Source of the DNA: Bacteroides bouchesdurhonensis
GTDB taxonomy: Bacteria; Bacteroidota; Bacteroidia; Bacteroidales; Bacteroidaceae
Length of the DNA stretch: 64,000 nucleotides
Direction of reading: 5' to 3'
NCBI RefSeq assembly: GCF_900155865.1
Contig: NZ_LT707006.1
Span: forward strand, 2,892,577 to 2,956,576
Position 1 is the stretch's first letter. Each line of letters starts with the position of its first letter. The notes below the pieces were generated by a model. It saw only the letters and a list, made by a program, of their open reading frames with translations, was not told the DNA's origin and ran no database searches. The position numbers were made by a program, and so were the translations under genes. Below are positions 21,529 through 30,087 of the stretch, in pieces.

Positions 21529-22746
21529 ATGAAAAGAGTATTATTTTCAATGGTTTTATTAATGACTGTCAGCTTCTCATTTGCTCAGATGAAGATCGTA
21601 AAAGAAGCAAAAAGAGCAGCTACTGATGTAAACCCTGACTTAAGAAAAGCAGAACAGCTAATCAGTGAAGCAATCAAAAATCCTGAGACTAAGGATCTTG
21701 CTGAAACATGGAACATTGCTGGAGATATTCAAAAACGCATTAATACTGAAGAGACCAAGAATGCTTTTGTAACGAAAAAGCTTGATACATTGAGAGCATA
21801 CAATAGTATTCTTAAAATGTTTGAATATTTTGCAAAATGTGATGAGTTAGCACAAATACCTGATGAAAAAGGTAAAATTAAGAACAAATATAGAAAGGCT
21901 AATGCTGCTAGTTTGATAAATGAGCGTTCTAACTTGATCAATGGAGGTGTATTTGTATTTAATAAGGAACAAAATAAAGAAGCTTTAAAGTTCTTTGCAA
22001 CATATGTAGAATCAGCATCATACCCTATGTTAGCAGATCAAGAAATTGCAAAAAAAGATTCCTCATTGTCACTGATCGCATATTATGCAACGCTAGCTGC
22101 TGATAGAATAGGTGATAAGGATGCAATTATTAAATATGCACCTATTGCTATAGATGACGTAGATAATGGTAAATTTGCAATGCAATTACTTTCAGATGCT
22201 TACAAAGCAAAAGGGGATACAGCTGCATGGGTTAAATCATTAGAACAAGGTATTATGAAATTCCCAGGAAATGATTATTTCTTTGCTAACTTGATTGATT
22301 ATTATAGTAATGCTAACCAACTTTCAAAAGCAATGGAATTCGCTGATAAAATGTTAGCTGCAGATGCAAATAATAAAATGTATTTGTATGTAAAAGCATA
22401 TCTTTATCATAATATGAAAGACTATGATAATGCTATTGAATACTTCAAGAAAGCTATTGCTGTTGATCCTGAATATGTGGAAGCATATTCTAACATCGGA
22501 TTGGCATACTTAATGAAAGCTCAAGAATTTGTTGAAAAAGCAACAACTGATATCAATGATCCTAAATATGCTGAAAATCAAGCTACTTTGAAGAAATTCT
22601 ATGAAGAAGCTAAACCCTTCTATGAAAAAGCTAGAGCTTTAAAACCTGAACAAAAAGATTTGTGGGTTCAAGGTCTTTACCGTGTTTACTACAACTTGAA
22701 TATGGGACCAGAGTTTGAAGAAATTGATAAGTTAATGAATAAATAA
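21529..22746 (+). CDS. Exported tetratricopeptide-repeat protein
   Basis: 405 residues. A signal peptide (MKRVLFSMVLLMTVSFSFAQ) is followed by helical repeats; clear TPR units include DNAIEYFKKAIAVDPEYVEAYSNIGLAYLM near residues 300-335. It is expected in the periplasm or attached to the outer membrane as a scaffold. It lies 32 bp behind gyrA and ends in a terminator, so it is probably in the gyrA operon; a functional link to gyrase is not evident. I do not recognise a named gene. Confidence 0.85.
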   Translation: MKRVLFSMVLLMTVSFSFAQMKIVKEAKRAATDVNPDLRKAEQLISEAIKNPETKDLAETWNIAGDIQKRINTEETKNAFVTKKLDTLRAYNSILKMFEYFAKCDELAQIPDEKGKIKNKYRKANAASLINERSNLINGGVFVFNKEQNKEALKFFATYVESASYPMLADQEIAKKDSSLSLIAYYATLAADRIGDKDAIIKYAPIAIDDVDNGKFAMQLLSDAYKAKGDTAAWVKSLEQGIMKFPGNDYFFANLIDYYSNANQLSKAMEFADKMLAADANNKMYLYVKAYLYHNMKDYDNAIEYFKKAIAVDPEYVEAYSNIGLAYLMKAQEFVEKATTDINDPKYAENQATLKKFYEEAKPFYEKARALKPEQKDLWVQGLYRVYYNLNMGPEFEEIDKLMNK

Positions 22747-22780
22747 ATGTTTTATTGAAAATTTGTTTATTAAGAATTAT

Positions 22781-22815
22781 AAAGCCCCCCAATTTTCTTG
22801 GGAGGCTTTATTTTA
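22781..22815 (+). terminator. Terminator of the gyrA-TPR unit
   Basis: AAAGCCCCCCAA pairs with TTGGGAGGCTTT with one mismatch, followed by ATTTTATT. Confidence 0.8.
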
Positions 22816-22852
22816 TTATAAAGTCTTAGAAATGCTATATTATTTATAGAAC

Positions 22853-22880
22853 AAAAAAGGGATGAAGATATATTCATCCC
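22853..22880 (-). terminator. Terminator after the Usp gene
   Basis: Minus strand GGGATGAA-TATATC-TTCATCCC followed by TTTTTT. It lies back to back with the terminator of the opposing unit. Confidence 0.8.
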
Positions 22881-22945
22881 AATGTTATATTAAACATAAT
22901 AGTGATTATTCCTCAAAAATAAGTCCAATTTTCCATCTCGTATAA

Positions 22946-24064
22946 TCATCTGATCACAAGTAACGGAGTATCAGAATGGAAAAGCATCTTTCGTGCAATA
23001 CTAGGATTAAATAATCGAGCAAATATATTTCTTTTATAAGATGTTATTGTTATTATATCTATCTGATTATCTTTAATGTATTGATCAAGTCCCTTTAAAA
23101 GATTATCATTCATAACAACATCATAGTGTATCTCAAGCCCAGGATATTGTTTATGAAAATATTCTTTTATACCAGCAAGCTTAATTTCATCCCAAGTATC
23201 TTTTGATTCAGCTAAATGTATAAACGACACGGAAAAATGAAATGCTTTCCATGCATTAAAGAATGCCTCAAAAGCAATCAAATCTCTTTGATCAAAATTG
23301 GTTAGGAATGCTATTCGTTTGACGTCACTGAATTGTTCAAACGGTGTATTTTCAGGAATTGCCAATACTGCTGTACGACTTCGTTCAATAACTTCAGCGG
23401 TAACACTACCAATAAGATCAATATCTTTCTGGTTTTTACCCCTTGTGCCCATTATGATAACTTTGGGATGTTGTTCTTTTACATATCTTAAGATTTCTTC
23501 TTCTGGAATACCCTCACGCAATATACAAGCATACTTAATATTAGGAAATTCTCCAGATGCAACTTTTTCCTTTATTTTATCTGATAGTGCTTTAAGATCG
23601 GAATGTACCTTTTGGATGATTATTTTTACAGATTCTTCATCGCCAATCTGATAATTGAAAACGTCACCATATGGTAGTGAAGATGCATATATTGGAGTGA
23701 AATAAACATGCAAAAGAATTACTTCTGAATCCTCTGCATTTGCTAAATTAAATCCAAGTTCACACGCTTTTATCGAATAATCTGAGAAATCGACAGGAAT
23801 CAATATCTTGTTTGATTTCTTTTCAATTTTGGGGTCCTTCTCTCCTACTATACTTTCAGCTAACCATGTAGAACTTTCAGTTATTTTTAATGCACGTGGT
23901 AAATCACTCTCTTTAATTCTTAAACGCACGCCTGAAGATACAACTGGCTGAATTTGATTCACGTTATGAATGTATGTTTCTATACCTTCATTTTCAAGAA
24001 CATTCTTTAATATCTGTGCTTTAGTATATGTCAGAATGGCTAGGGTTACTAATTTATCTTCCAT
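22946..24064 (-). CDS. DUF2007-like domain fused to two universal stress domains
   Basis: 372 residues. Residues 1-65 (LVTLAILTYTKAQILKNVLE...VSSGVRLRIKESDLPRAL) resemble the DUF2007 putative signal-sensing fold. Two UspA domains follow: the first starts at KILIPVDFSDYS and has the nucleotide motif GTRGKNQKDIDLIGSVTAEV, matching G-2x-G-9x-G-S/T, so it probably binds ATP. The second (from VKRIAFLTNFDQRD) lacks a clear copy of this motif and ends in TPLLVIR. Cytoplasmic; probably a stress-linked regulator or nucleotide sensor. The gene upstream on the same strand is a small DNA-binding protein separated by a terminator. Confidence 0.85.
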   Translation of the reverse strand: MEDKLVTLAILTYTKAQILKNVLENEGIETYIHNVNQIQPVVSSGVRLRIKESDLPRALKITESSTWLAESIVGEKDPKIEKKSNKILIPVDFSDYSIKACELGFNLANAEDSEVILLHVYFTPIYASSLPYGDVFNYQIGDEESVKIIIQKVHSDLKALSDKIKEKVASGEFPNIKYACILREGIPEEEILRYVKEQHPKVIIMGTRGKNQKDIDLIGSVTAEVIERSRTAVLAIPENTPFEQFSDVKRIAFLTNFDQRDLIAFEAFFNAWKAFHFSVSFIHLAESKDTWDEIKLAGIKEYFHKQYPGLEIHYDVVMNDNLLKGLDQYIKDNQIDIITITSYKRNIFARLFNPSIARKMLFHSDTPLLVIR

Positions 24065-24095
24065 AAATGATACATTTTATAAGGTAAACAAAAAA

Positions 24096-24125
24096 GAAAT
24101 CCCAATTGTTTTGACACAATTGGGA
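24096..24125 (-). terminator. Terminator after the small DNA-binding protein gene
   Basis: TCCCAATTGT (24100-24109) pairs with ACAATTGGGA (24116-24125); on the minus strand it is followed by a T-rich tract. Confidence 0.75.
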
Positions 24126-24141
24126 CCCAAACTGATATATT

Positions 24142-24432
24142 TTAAACTTGCACAGGTTCGGTAGCTTGCTCTTTTTGCATTCTCAAATTCATTTCATCTA
24201 GAATTTTTAAGGCCCGATCGAGAACGGTCGTATCGTCTAACATTACAAGCCCGCCATCCGGACCAGGCTCAAGATGTATTCCGACACTTTTTCCTTCCTT
24301 GAAATTATGGCCTCCGAAAAAGTTACGCACTGTATCTACGTGCAAACCTAGTTCATCCGCTATTCTATGCATGCTACCGCTAGGCAATGAATCTTTAATC
24401 TTACGAAGTTCATTAAATGTTATTGTTCTCAT
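24142..24432 (-). CDS. Small Bacteroidota DNA-binding protein
   Basis: 96 residues. It is of a type found across Bacteroidales and usually labelled DNA-binding protein. The N-terminal half reads like a helix-turn-helix (MHRIADELGLHVDTVRNFFGG), followed by a glycine-rich strand section (HLEPGPDGGLVML) and a C-terminal helix (VLDRALKILDEM). No partner is known to me. It lies between the bat operon and the Usp gene on the same strand, with terminators on both sides, so it is its own unit. Function is not assigned beyond likely DNA binding. Confidence 0.65.
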   Translation of the reverse strand: MRTITFNELRKIKDSLPSGSMHRIADELGLHVDTVRNFFGGHNFKEGKSVGIHLEPGPDGGLVMLDDTTVLDRALKILDEMNLRMQKEQATEPVQV

Positions 24433-24488
24433 GTCTCATAAATTTAATGGTTAATATTATGTGATTCATTTATCACGCTATAAACTTA

Positions 24489-24532
24489 AGCAAAAAAAAA
24501 GATAAAACAAATTATTTGCTTATCTTTTTTTC
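24489..24532 (-). terminator. Terminator of the bat operon
   Basis: AAGCAAAAAAAAAGATAA pairs in part with TTATCTTTTTTT and TTTGCTT; A-runs and T-runs flank it on both sides. It lies between batE and the next gene. Confidence 0.65.
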
Positions 24533-24558
24533 TTGAATTGATAAATTCTCTTAACGTT

Positions 24559-25377
24559 TTAGATTACTTCAATAGTGTTAGCCGGTACCCAGCCTACTTT
24601 ACCATCTTCTAATCGTATTTCTTTCCATTCTTTCATGGAATTATCTTTGATATTCACTTTTCGTCCTTCATGAAGGATAAAAAGACTAGTTCCACTTTCA
24701 CTTGGAGTACTACGAACAGTGACACTAGGATTCACGACAATTGCATTATCTCTATTTACTAAACGCTCTTTTTGTTCTGAAGCAAAGAGATTTGAACATA
24801 CAGTAATAATTAAAAAAAATATTCCGAAAATAAAGCCAAGCTTCTTCCATAAAATCTGTTTGGAAAAAATAAAGAAGTAGAGAGCAACAATTAAGAGAAT
24901 AAAAGAAACAATCCCCCAAGTAGCCCATGCATCAACACTCATACTATTAATAAGTGCTTTAGTCCATGAAACAAAGAATATTTCTGGGACAGCTTCAACT
25001 TTATCTACAGTTTTCGCACGTGCAATATCCAAATTAGCACGGATGTCACTATTTCCTGGCTGTAGAAGTAAAGCACGTTCGTAATTTAATACAGCTTTAG
25101 CTATCTCACCAATTTTATAATAACTATTTCCTAGATTATAATAAACTTCAGCTGATTCTCCATTTTCCAATAAATCCTCATAGATCTGTATAGCCAATGC
25201 ATAGTCATTTTTAACGTATGCGGAATCTCCTTTTGCTTTGGTAACATTTTCCATTTGTTTATTGGAAAATGCAGTAGAATGAATTGAATCAATTCTAAGA
25301 GTATCAGTAGATAATGAGTCTTGCCCAAAGCAAGCTATCGATATTGATAATAATGCGAAAAACAATATTTTTTTCAT
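24559..25377 (-). CDS. batE: BatE: TPR and SH3-type membrane protein
   Basis: 272 residues. Signal peptide (MKKILFFALLSISIACFGQ), TPR repeats at about 50-120 (AEVYYNLGNSYYKIGEIAKA), two hydrophobic helices near 145-200 (WATWGIVSFILLIVALYFF and IFGIFFLIITVCSNLFA) and a C-terminal bacterial SH3 domain (NPSVTVRSTPSESGTSLF ... GKVGWVPANTIEVI). The order is that of BatE, last gene of the Bacteroides aerotolerance cluster. It is expected in the inner membrane with the TPR and SH3 parts in the periplasm, probably binding other Bat proteins or cell wall. The gene lies 18 bp behind batD. Confidence 0.88.
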   Translation of the reverse strand: MKKILFFALLSISIACFGQDSLSTDTLRIDSIHSTAFSNKQMENVTKAKGDSAYVKNDYALAIQIYEDLLENGESAEVYYNLGNSYYKIGEIAKAVLNYERALLLQPGNSDIRANLDIARAKTVDKVEAVPEIFFVSWTKALINSMSVDAWATWGIVSFILLIVALYFFIFSKQILWKKLGFIFGIFFLIITVCSNLFASEQKERLVNRDNAIVVNPSVTVRSTPSESGTSLFILHEGRKVNIKDNSMKEWKEIRLEDGKVGWVPANTIEVI

Positions 25378-25395
25378 GACACAAATTCTTCAGGA

Positions 25396-27207
25396 TTAAT
25401 GTTTTATTGAATTTTCCATTTTGCTTATTACTTCCACAGAAGATGAATATACTTTATCCATCGCTTGATTCTCATCTCCCGGAGCAAAGCGAGCAAATTC
25501 ACACTCGTTCAAGGCATTCAAGAATTCCTTAATTAGTTCTTCATTTACTCCATGGTTTCTCAGTTTTTCTTCAATATTATCTTTTGATAAACGAGAAACC
25601 GGAATATTTAGTTTATCGCTAATATAGCCCCACAATGTTTTCAAAACTTCATCGTAGAAAGCATCCTTCTTATTTTCTGATAATAATTTACCAGCCAACT
25701 TCATACGTTTAGTTGCTACTTTATTTGCCTTCTTCGTACGCATCTTTGCAACATTTGCATTTTCACTAGCTTGTTTACGATAAACAATAATGAAAATAAT
25801 AAAAGCAAACGCAGGGATGATATAGAATAACCAATATGTCATAGAACCATAAATGAAACTTCCTTTCGGATGGAAAGTTACTTTATTTTGCTTTATATAA
25901 CGTATATCCTCTCCCAATACCTTCAGATCTTCTTTATTAGTGAAGTTAGCGATTACTTGGTCTGCATTACCCGTACCTTTCTCTACATTTACTACATACT
26001 CTTCTGTTTTCAAAGTCTTATACGACTTAGAACGAATATCAAAATAGCTAAAAGTTACACCTGGTATTTTATAGCTCCCAGCATGTCTTGGAATTGCAAG
26101 ATATTCTATGATTCTACTTCCCGTAAGTCCTTCGCGAGTTAATCTGACTTGATTATCAACTTTAGGATCATACACTTCAAAGTCATCCGGGAATTTGATT
26201 TTTGGTTCTGATATCAGTTTAAGATTTCCAGTACCAGAAATCACTAATTTGATGGTAATTGCATCATTGGTTTTTACTTCCTTACTATTAATCGAGGAAG
26301 AAATAGTGAATTCTCCTACTCCACCTGAAAAACCAACAGGTTTACCTTCTGGAAGAGGACTCACATTTACTGCAATCTTAGGAGTAGCAATCGTTTTTCT
26401 TATATCTACAACATTGCTTCCACCATTAAAAAAAGCGTCAAATGGATCATCAGATTGCACAGGTTTCCTAATTATCATTTGGAACTGGGCAGGATCTATC
26501 AGAAGCTTGCCAGACTGTTGTGGAAAGAGTACAAATTGACGATAGACTGTAGTAAAATAATTGCGACCATTTTCATGTTCTTGAGTCCATCTAGATTCTC
26601 CTGTCATTTCAATCTCTTGAGAATGGAAGCCCTTAAAGTCAGGCAGTTTGGCATTCTCTAAACGTAGGTTAGTCTCCCTAGTATATATTTTATATGTCAA
26701 GACAAATGCTTCCTGCTCAAACACTGTTGTTTTACTAGCAATAGCTTTAATAAACAAATCTTGATTAGATACGCTTGTGCCGGAAGATCCTCCACCATTT
26801 TGACCACCACTGCCAGCTTGATCTTGAGGTAATACCTTTATTTTTACAGAGTTTGATACCATCTGATTTCCCTCAGCGACAATTGAAGCTCCCGGAATTG
26901 TATATTCACCAACATTTGTTGCCATCAAAATATATGTAAACACCACAATACTTGAGGAAGTAACATTACCATTGATGATTTGTGTACTACTCTGTTTTGA
27001 ACTGCTTGGTCCCATCAAGACATCAAACCCCTTAATGGCCGGTATCTGGAATTCCTTAACATTTTGTGTAGTTACAGTAAAAGATAGTTTGAATTGCTCA
27101 CCTACTACCACAGCATCAGGAGCAGAAGCAGTAAACGTCACTTTATCTGCTAATGCCTGAGAGCCATATGCCATCAATGCTATCAATATAACAATCAGTT
27201 TTCTCAT
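25396..27207 (-). CDS. batD: BatD: oxygen tolerance protein
   Basis: 603 residues. Signal peptide (MRKLIVILIALMAYGSQALA), then a large periplasmic region with Ig-like BatD repeats (VTFTASAPDAVVVGEQFKL..., QDLFIKAIASKTTVFEQEAF..., FTISSSINSKEVKTNDAITI...), a membrane helix near 455-475 (YWLFYIIPAFAFIIFIIVY) and a cytoplasmic helical tail with a domain like the one in the 30-kb membrane protein of the same operon. BatD is linked to aerotolerance in B. fragilis. The long periplasmic part probably scaffolds the VWA proteins BatA and BatB. Confidence 0.92.
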   Translation of the reverse strand: MRKLIVILIALMAYGSQALADKVTFTASAPDAVVVGEQFKLSFTVTTQNVKEFQIPAIKGFDVLMGPSSSKQSSTQIINGNVTSSSIVVFTYILMATNVGEYTIPGASIVAEGNQMVSNSVKIKVLPQDQAGSGGQNGGGSSGTSVSNQDLFIKAIASKTTVFEQEAFVLTYKIYTRETNLRLENAKLPDFKGFHSQEIEMTGESRWTQEHENGRNYFTTVYRQFVLFPQQSGKLLIDPAQFQMIIRKPVQSDDPFDAFFNGGSNVVDIRKTIATPKIAVNVSPLPEGKPVGFSGGVGEFTISSSINSKEVKTNDAITIKLVISGTGNLKLISEPKIKFPDDFEVYDPKVDNQVRLTREGLTGSRIIEYLAIPRHAGSYKIPGVTFSYFDIRSKSYKTLKTEEYVVNVEKGTGNADQVIANFTNKEDLKVLGEDIRYIKQNKVTFHPKGSFIYGSMTYWLFYIIPAFAFIIFIIVYRKQASENANVAKMRTKKANKVATKRMKLAGKLLSENKKDAFYDEVLKTLWGYISDKLNIPVSRLSKDNIEEKLRNHGVNEELIKEFLNALNECEFARFAPGDENQAMDKVYSSSVEVISKMENSIKH

Positions 27208-27239
27208 TACTTATGAAATTTATATCATCCACTTTATTA

Positions 27240-27968
27240 TTACCAATCTTTCTCCAAGCGACCTCCCTGAAGGATTTTCTGTTGTTTCTTTACTTTGTCC
27301 TGTACATCTTTTTCATCCTGCATTACAGAATTCAGTAACTGTTCAGCATTTTCCTTTGACATTTGATTATCTTTCTTATCAGACTTAGGTGGTTGTTGCT
27401 GGTCTTTTTTATCATCTTGCTTCTGGTCGTTTTGCTTATCTTTATTCTGATCCTGCTTTTGGTCTTGTTGCTGCTGTTGATCCTTGTCCTTATCTTGATT
27501 CTGGTTTTGATCTTGATTTTGTTGTTGATCTTTCAGCATTTTTTGTGCAAGTGCCAAATTATACCGTGTTTCATTATCCGTAGGATTATTACGTAAAGAC
27601 ATTTTATATGCCTCTACTGCCTTAGCATAATCCTTACCAGATTGAAGGAGTACGCCCATATTATGATAAATTTGAGCTAACTTAGTTTTATCCTTTTCAA
27701 TGTTACTAGCAGCAGCATATTGCTCCATTGCATCTTTAAACTTTTGCTGCTGTGAAAGCGTATTACCTAAGTTATACATAGACACTGTAGATTTAGGATT
27801 TGCCTCCAGAGCCTTTCGGTAATTCACTTCCGCATCTACAAATACACTATCATTAAACAAACGATTTCCCTTGCGGATATAGTCACGTTCTGCCTTTTGA
27901 GCCGAAGCCCCAGCAGCTAACGACAGAAAGACAAGGAACAGAATATATTTACTTTTTGACATACGCAT
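27240..27968 (-). CDS. batC: BatC: TPR protein with a Gln/Asp/Lys-rich tail
   Basis: 242 residues. Signal peptide (residues 1-24), two to three TPR repeats (residues 30-145: AEVNYRKALEANPKSTVSMYN, AVEAYKMSLRNNPTDNETRYN), then a low-complexity tract of about 55 residues made almost only of Q, D, K and N (about residues 150-205), and a short basic end. The tract is encoded by imperfect short repeats and may vary in length between strains. Periplasmic, expected to bind the BatA/BatB complex. The start could also be the ATG two codons later. It begins 2 bp after the batB stop. Confidence 0.9.
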   Translation of the reverse strand: MRMSKSKYILFLVFLSLAAGASAQKAERDYIRKGNRLFNDSVFVDAEVNYRKALEANPKSTVSMYNLGNTLSQQQKFKDAMEQYAAASNIEKDKTKLAQIYHNMGVLLQSGKDYAKAVEAYKMSLRNNPTDNETRYNLALAQKMLKDQQQNQDQNQNQDKDKDQQQQQDQKQDQNKDKQNDQKQDDKKDQQQPPKSDKKDNQMSKENAEQLLNSVMQDEKDVQDKVKKQQKILQGGRLEKDW

Positions 27969-27970
27969 AA

Positions 27971-29002
27971 CTACTTCTTATTATTAGAGAATAGATGAAC
28001 GTTCTTAAACAACGGGTTTTTACGATCCAAAATTAATATTTCAGCCCATAACAATAGTAATATAATCCACGCTATTGCCTGGAACTGTTCATTAAATTCC
28101 GTATATACCTTTGATTCCACGTCAGATTTAGCCATTTTATTTATTTCCTGGTTAATGGCTTTCTGAGCTGAGTTAGTATTATCGACACGTACATAAATTC
28201 CTTTTCCATCTTTTGCTATTTCCTGACACATCGCTTCATTCAAGCGCGTAACAATTACATTACCTTCTCGGTCACGACGATAATCATTAGTCCCAACTTC
28301 TGGAATTGGTGCACCTTCCGGCATACCGACTCCCAAAACATTTACTTGGATGCCTTTCTCCGCAGCGGCTTTCGCTGCTTCTACAGCCCCCCCCTCATGG
28401 TTCTCACCATCTGTAATAACGATAATGGCGCGTCCTACCCCTTCCTGAGGAGTAAAACTACGTGCGGCCAAGTTGATAGCTTCACCAATTGCTGTACCCT
28501 GCTTAGAAATCAATGACGGATTAATAGATTCCAAAAACATTTTCGCAGAAATATAATCACTAGTAATTGGCAATTGGGTAAAAGCATCTCCCGCAAATAC
28601 AATCATACCGACTTTATCATTATCCAGTTCATCTACAAGTCTGGAGATTAATCGCTTTGCTTTTTCCAAACGACTTGGTTGTACATCTTGCGCCAACATT
28701 GAATTAGAAATATCTAAAGCAATGATAACCTCTACTCCTTTTCGTTTCACAGTCTCCAATTTTGAACCAAATTGAGGACGAGCCAATAATACAGAGAATA
28801 AGCCAATAGCTGCAAACAAAATCCAAAATTTTATATCCGGACGATATTTAGATACATCAGGCATCAGCTGAGCCAGCAATACTGGATCTCCGAATCGGCG
28901 GATATTCCTCCGTCTTCTGTAATTGGAATACAAGTAGAAAGCTGCTAAAAAAGGTAATAACAGCAATAAATATAAATATGCAGGTTCTTCAAATCGAAAC
29001 AT
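27971..29002 (-). CDS. batB: BatB: von Willebrand factor A membrane protein
   Basis: 343 residues. Two N-terminal membrane helices (YLYLLLLLPFLAAFYLY and FWILFAAIGLFSVLL), a VWA domain with intact MIDAS (DISNSM ... TDGENHEGG) and a C-terminal helix (QAIAWIILLLLWAEILIL). The VWA domain faces the periplasm and should bind a metal and a partner protein. Paralogue of BatA, the gene upstream. Part of the aerotolerance operon. Confidence 0.92.
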   Translation of the reverse strand: MFRFEEPAYLYLLLLLPFLAAFYLYSNYRRRRNIRRFGDPVLLAQLMPDVSKYRPDIKFWILFAAIGLFSVLLARPQFGSKLETVKRKGVEVIIALDISNSMLAQDVQPSRLEKAKRLISRLVDELDNDKVGMIVFAGDAFTQLPITSDYISAKMFLESINPSLISKQGTAIGEAINLAARSFTPQEGVGRAIIVITDGENHEGGAVEAAKAAAEKGIQVNVLGVGMPEGAPIPEVGTNDYRRDREGNVIVTRLNEAMCQEIAKDGKGIYVRVDNTNSAQKAINQEINKMAKSDVESKVYTEFNEQFQAIAWIILLLLWAEILILDRKNPLFKNVHLFSNNKK

Positions 29003-29050
29003 CTTCTTATTATTTAACGATTTACAGATTACAATTGGTAAAAACTCAGT

Positions 29051-30034
29051 TTATGGAATTCTCTTGAGTATTGAATTCCGCAATAAAACTTCCAACAATA
29101 CGCAAAGGAAAGCAGCTAGTGCGAACCATTGATATTCTTCGTCCCGCTTGCTATATTCTTTCACATTCAATTTTGTTTTCTCCAACTTATCAATTTCTTC
29201 ATATACCTCTTGTAGTTTCGAGTTGCTCGTAGCTCGGAAATAATTTCCATCCGTAGTTCCGGCAATTTGCGTCAATGTCTTCTCATCAATTTCTACCGGC
29301 ATATTAATATATTGTACTGTATTTCCGACAGGATATGGATAAGGAGCTAAACCATTTGTACCGACACCAATGGTATAGACACGAATACCGAAACTTTTAG
29401 CTATTTCAGCTGCTGTTAAAGGAGAAATATCACCTTTATTATTAGTACCATCTGTCAAAAGAATGATTACTTTTGATTTGGCTTTGCTGTCTTTCAGACG
29501 AGTGACAGCATTCGCAATTCCCATTCCCACAGCCGTTCCATCTTCGATAAGGCCACATTTTATATTATGGATCATATCAAGTAGCACTGCATGATCCACT
29601 GTTAGCGGACATTGAGTAAAAGTCTCACCGGCAAACAAAGTTATACCAACGTTGTCATTCGGACGACCATTAATAAATTCTGCAGCTACATCTTTGGCAG
29701 CCTCCAATCTATTAGGCTTTAAATCTTCAGCTAACATACTGGTAGATACGTCTATAGCTAACATTATATCAATGCCCTCTATTTCGCTATTTTGCCATTT
29801 ATTGGTAGTTTGCGGGCGTGCAAGTACCAGAATAACTAGCACCAAAGCAATGATTCGCAGAAGAAACGGAACATGTAGCAAATAATTCTTATAACTTTTG
29901 GGAGTATGGGCATATACTCTGGCATCCGAAATCTGAAGAGTTGCTTCACTTTTCTTTCGCTTCAGGATATACCATACAATATAAGGTATAAGCAATAATA
30001 GCAAAAACAAATATTCAATATTGGCAAAAACCAT
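29051..30034 (-). CDS. batA: BatA: von Willebrand factor A membrane protein
   Basis: 327 residues with the same plan as BatB: N-terminal helices (YLFLLLLIPYIVWYIL, FLLRIIALVLVILVLARP), VWA domain with MIDAS DVSTSM and TDGTNNKGD, and a C-terminal helix (FALAAFLCVLLEVLL). BatA is the first of the five classical bat genes. With MoxR ATPase and DUF58 protein upstream it forms the widespread MoxR-VWA arrangement, thought to act as a chaperone or assembly machine of the envelope. Confidence 0.93.
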   Translation of the reverse strand: MVFANIEYLFLLLLLIPYIVWYILKRKKSEATLQISDARVYAHTPKSYKNYLLHVPFLLRIIALVLVILVLARPQTTNKWQNSEIEGIDIMLAIDVSTSMLAEDLKPNRLEAAKDVAAEFINGRPNDNVGITLFAGETFTQCPLTVDHAVLLDMIHNIKCGLIEDGTAVGMGIANAVTRLKDSKAKSKVIILLTDGTNNKGDISPLTAAEIAKSFGIRVYTIGVGTNGLAPYPYPVGNTVQYINMPVEIDEKTLTQIAGTTDGNYFRATSNSKLQEVYEEIDKLEKTKLNVKEYSKRDEEYQWFALAAFLCVLLEVLLRNSILKRIP

Positions 30035-30087
30035 TTTATTTACATTTTAACAGTTTACTATTTAGTATTCAAGCCACGTGCATTCTT

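Noticed and set aside
27363..27596. Hydrophobic open frame on the plus strand opposite batC
   Set aside because: It is the complement of the Gln/Asp/Lys repeat tract, which always reads as Leu/Ile/Val on the other strand; no start signal or homology.
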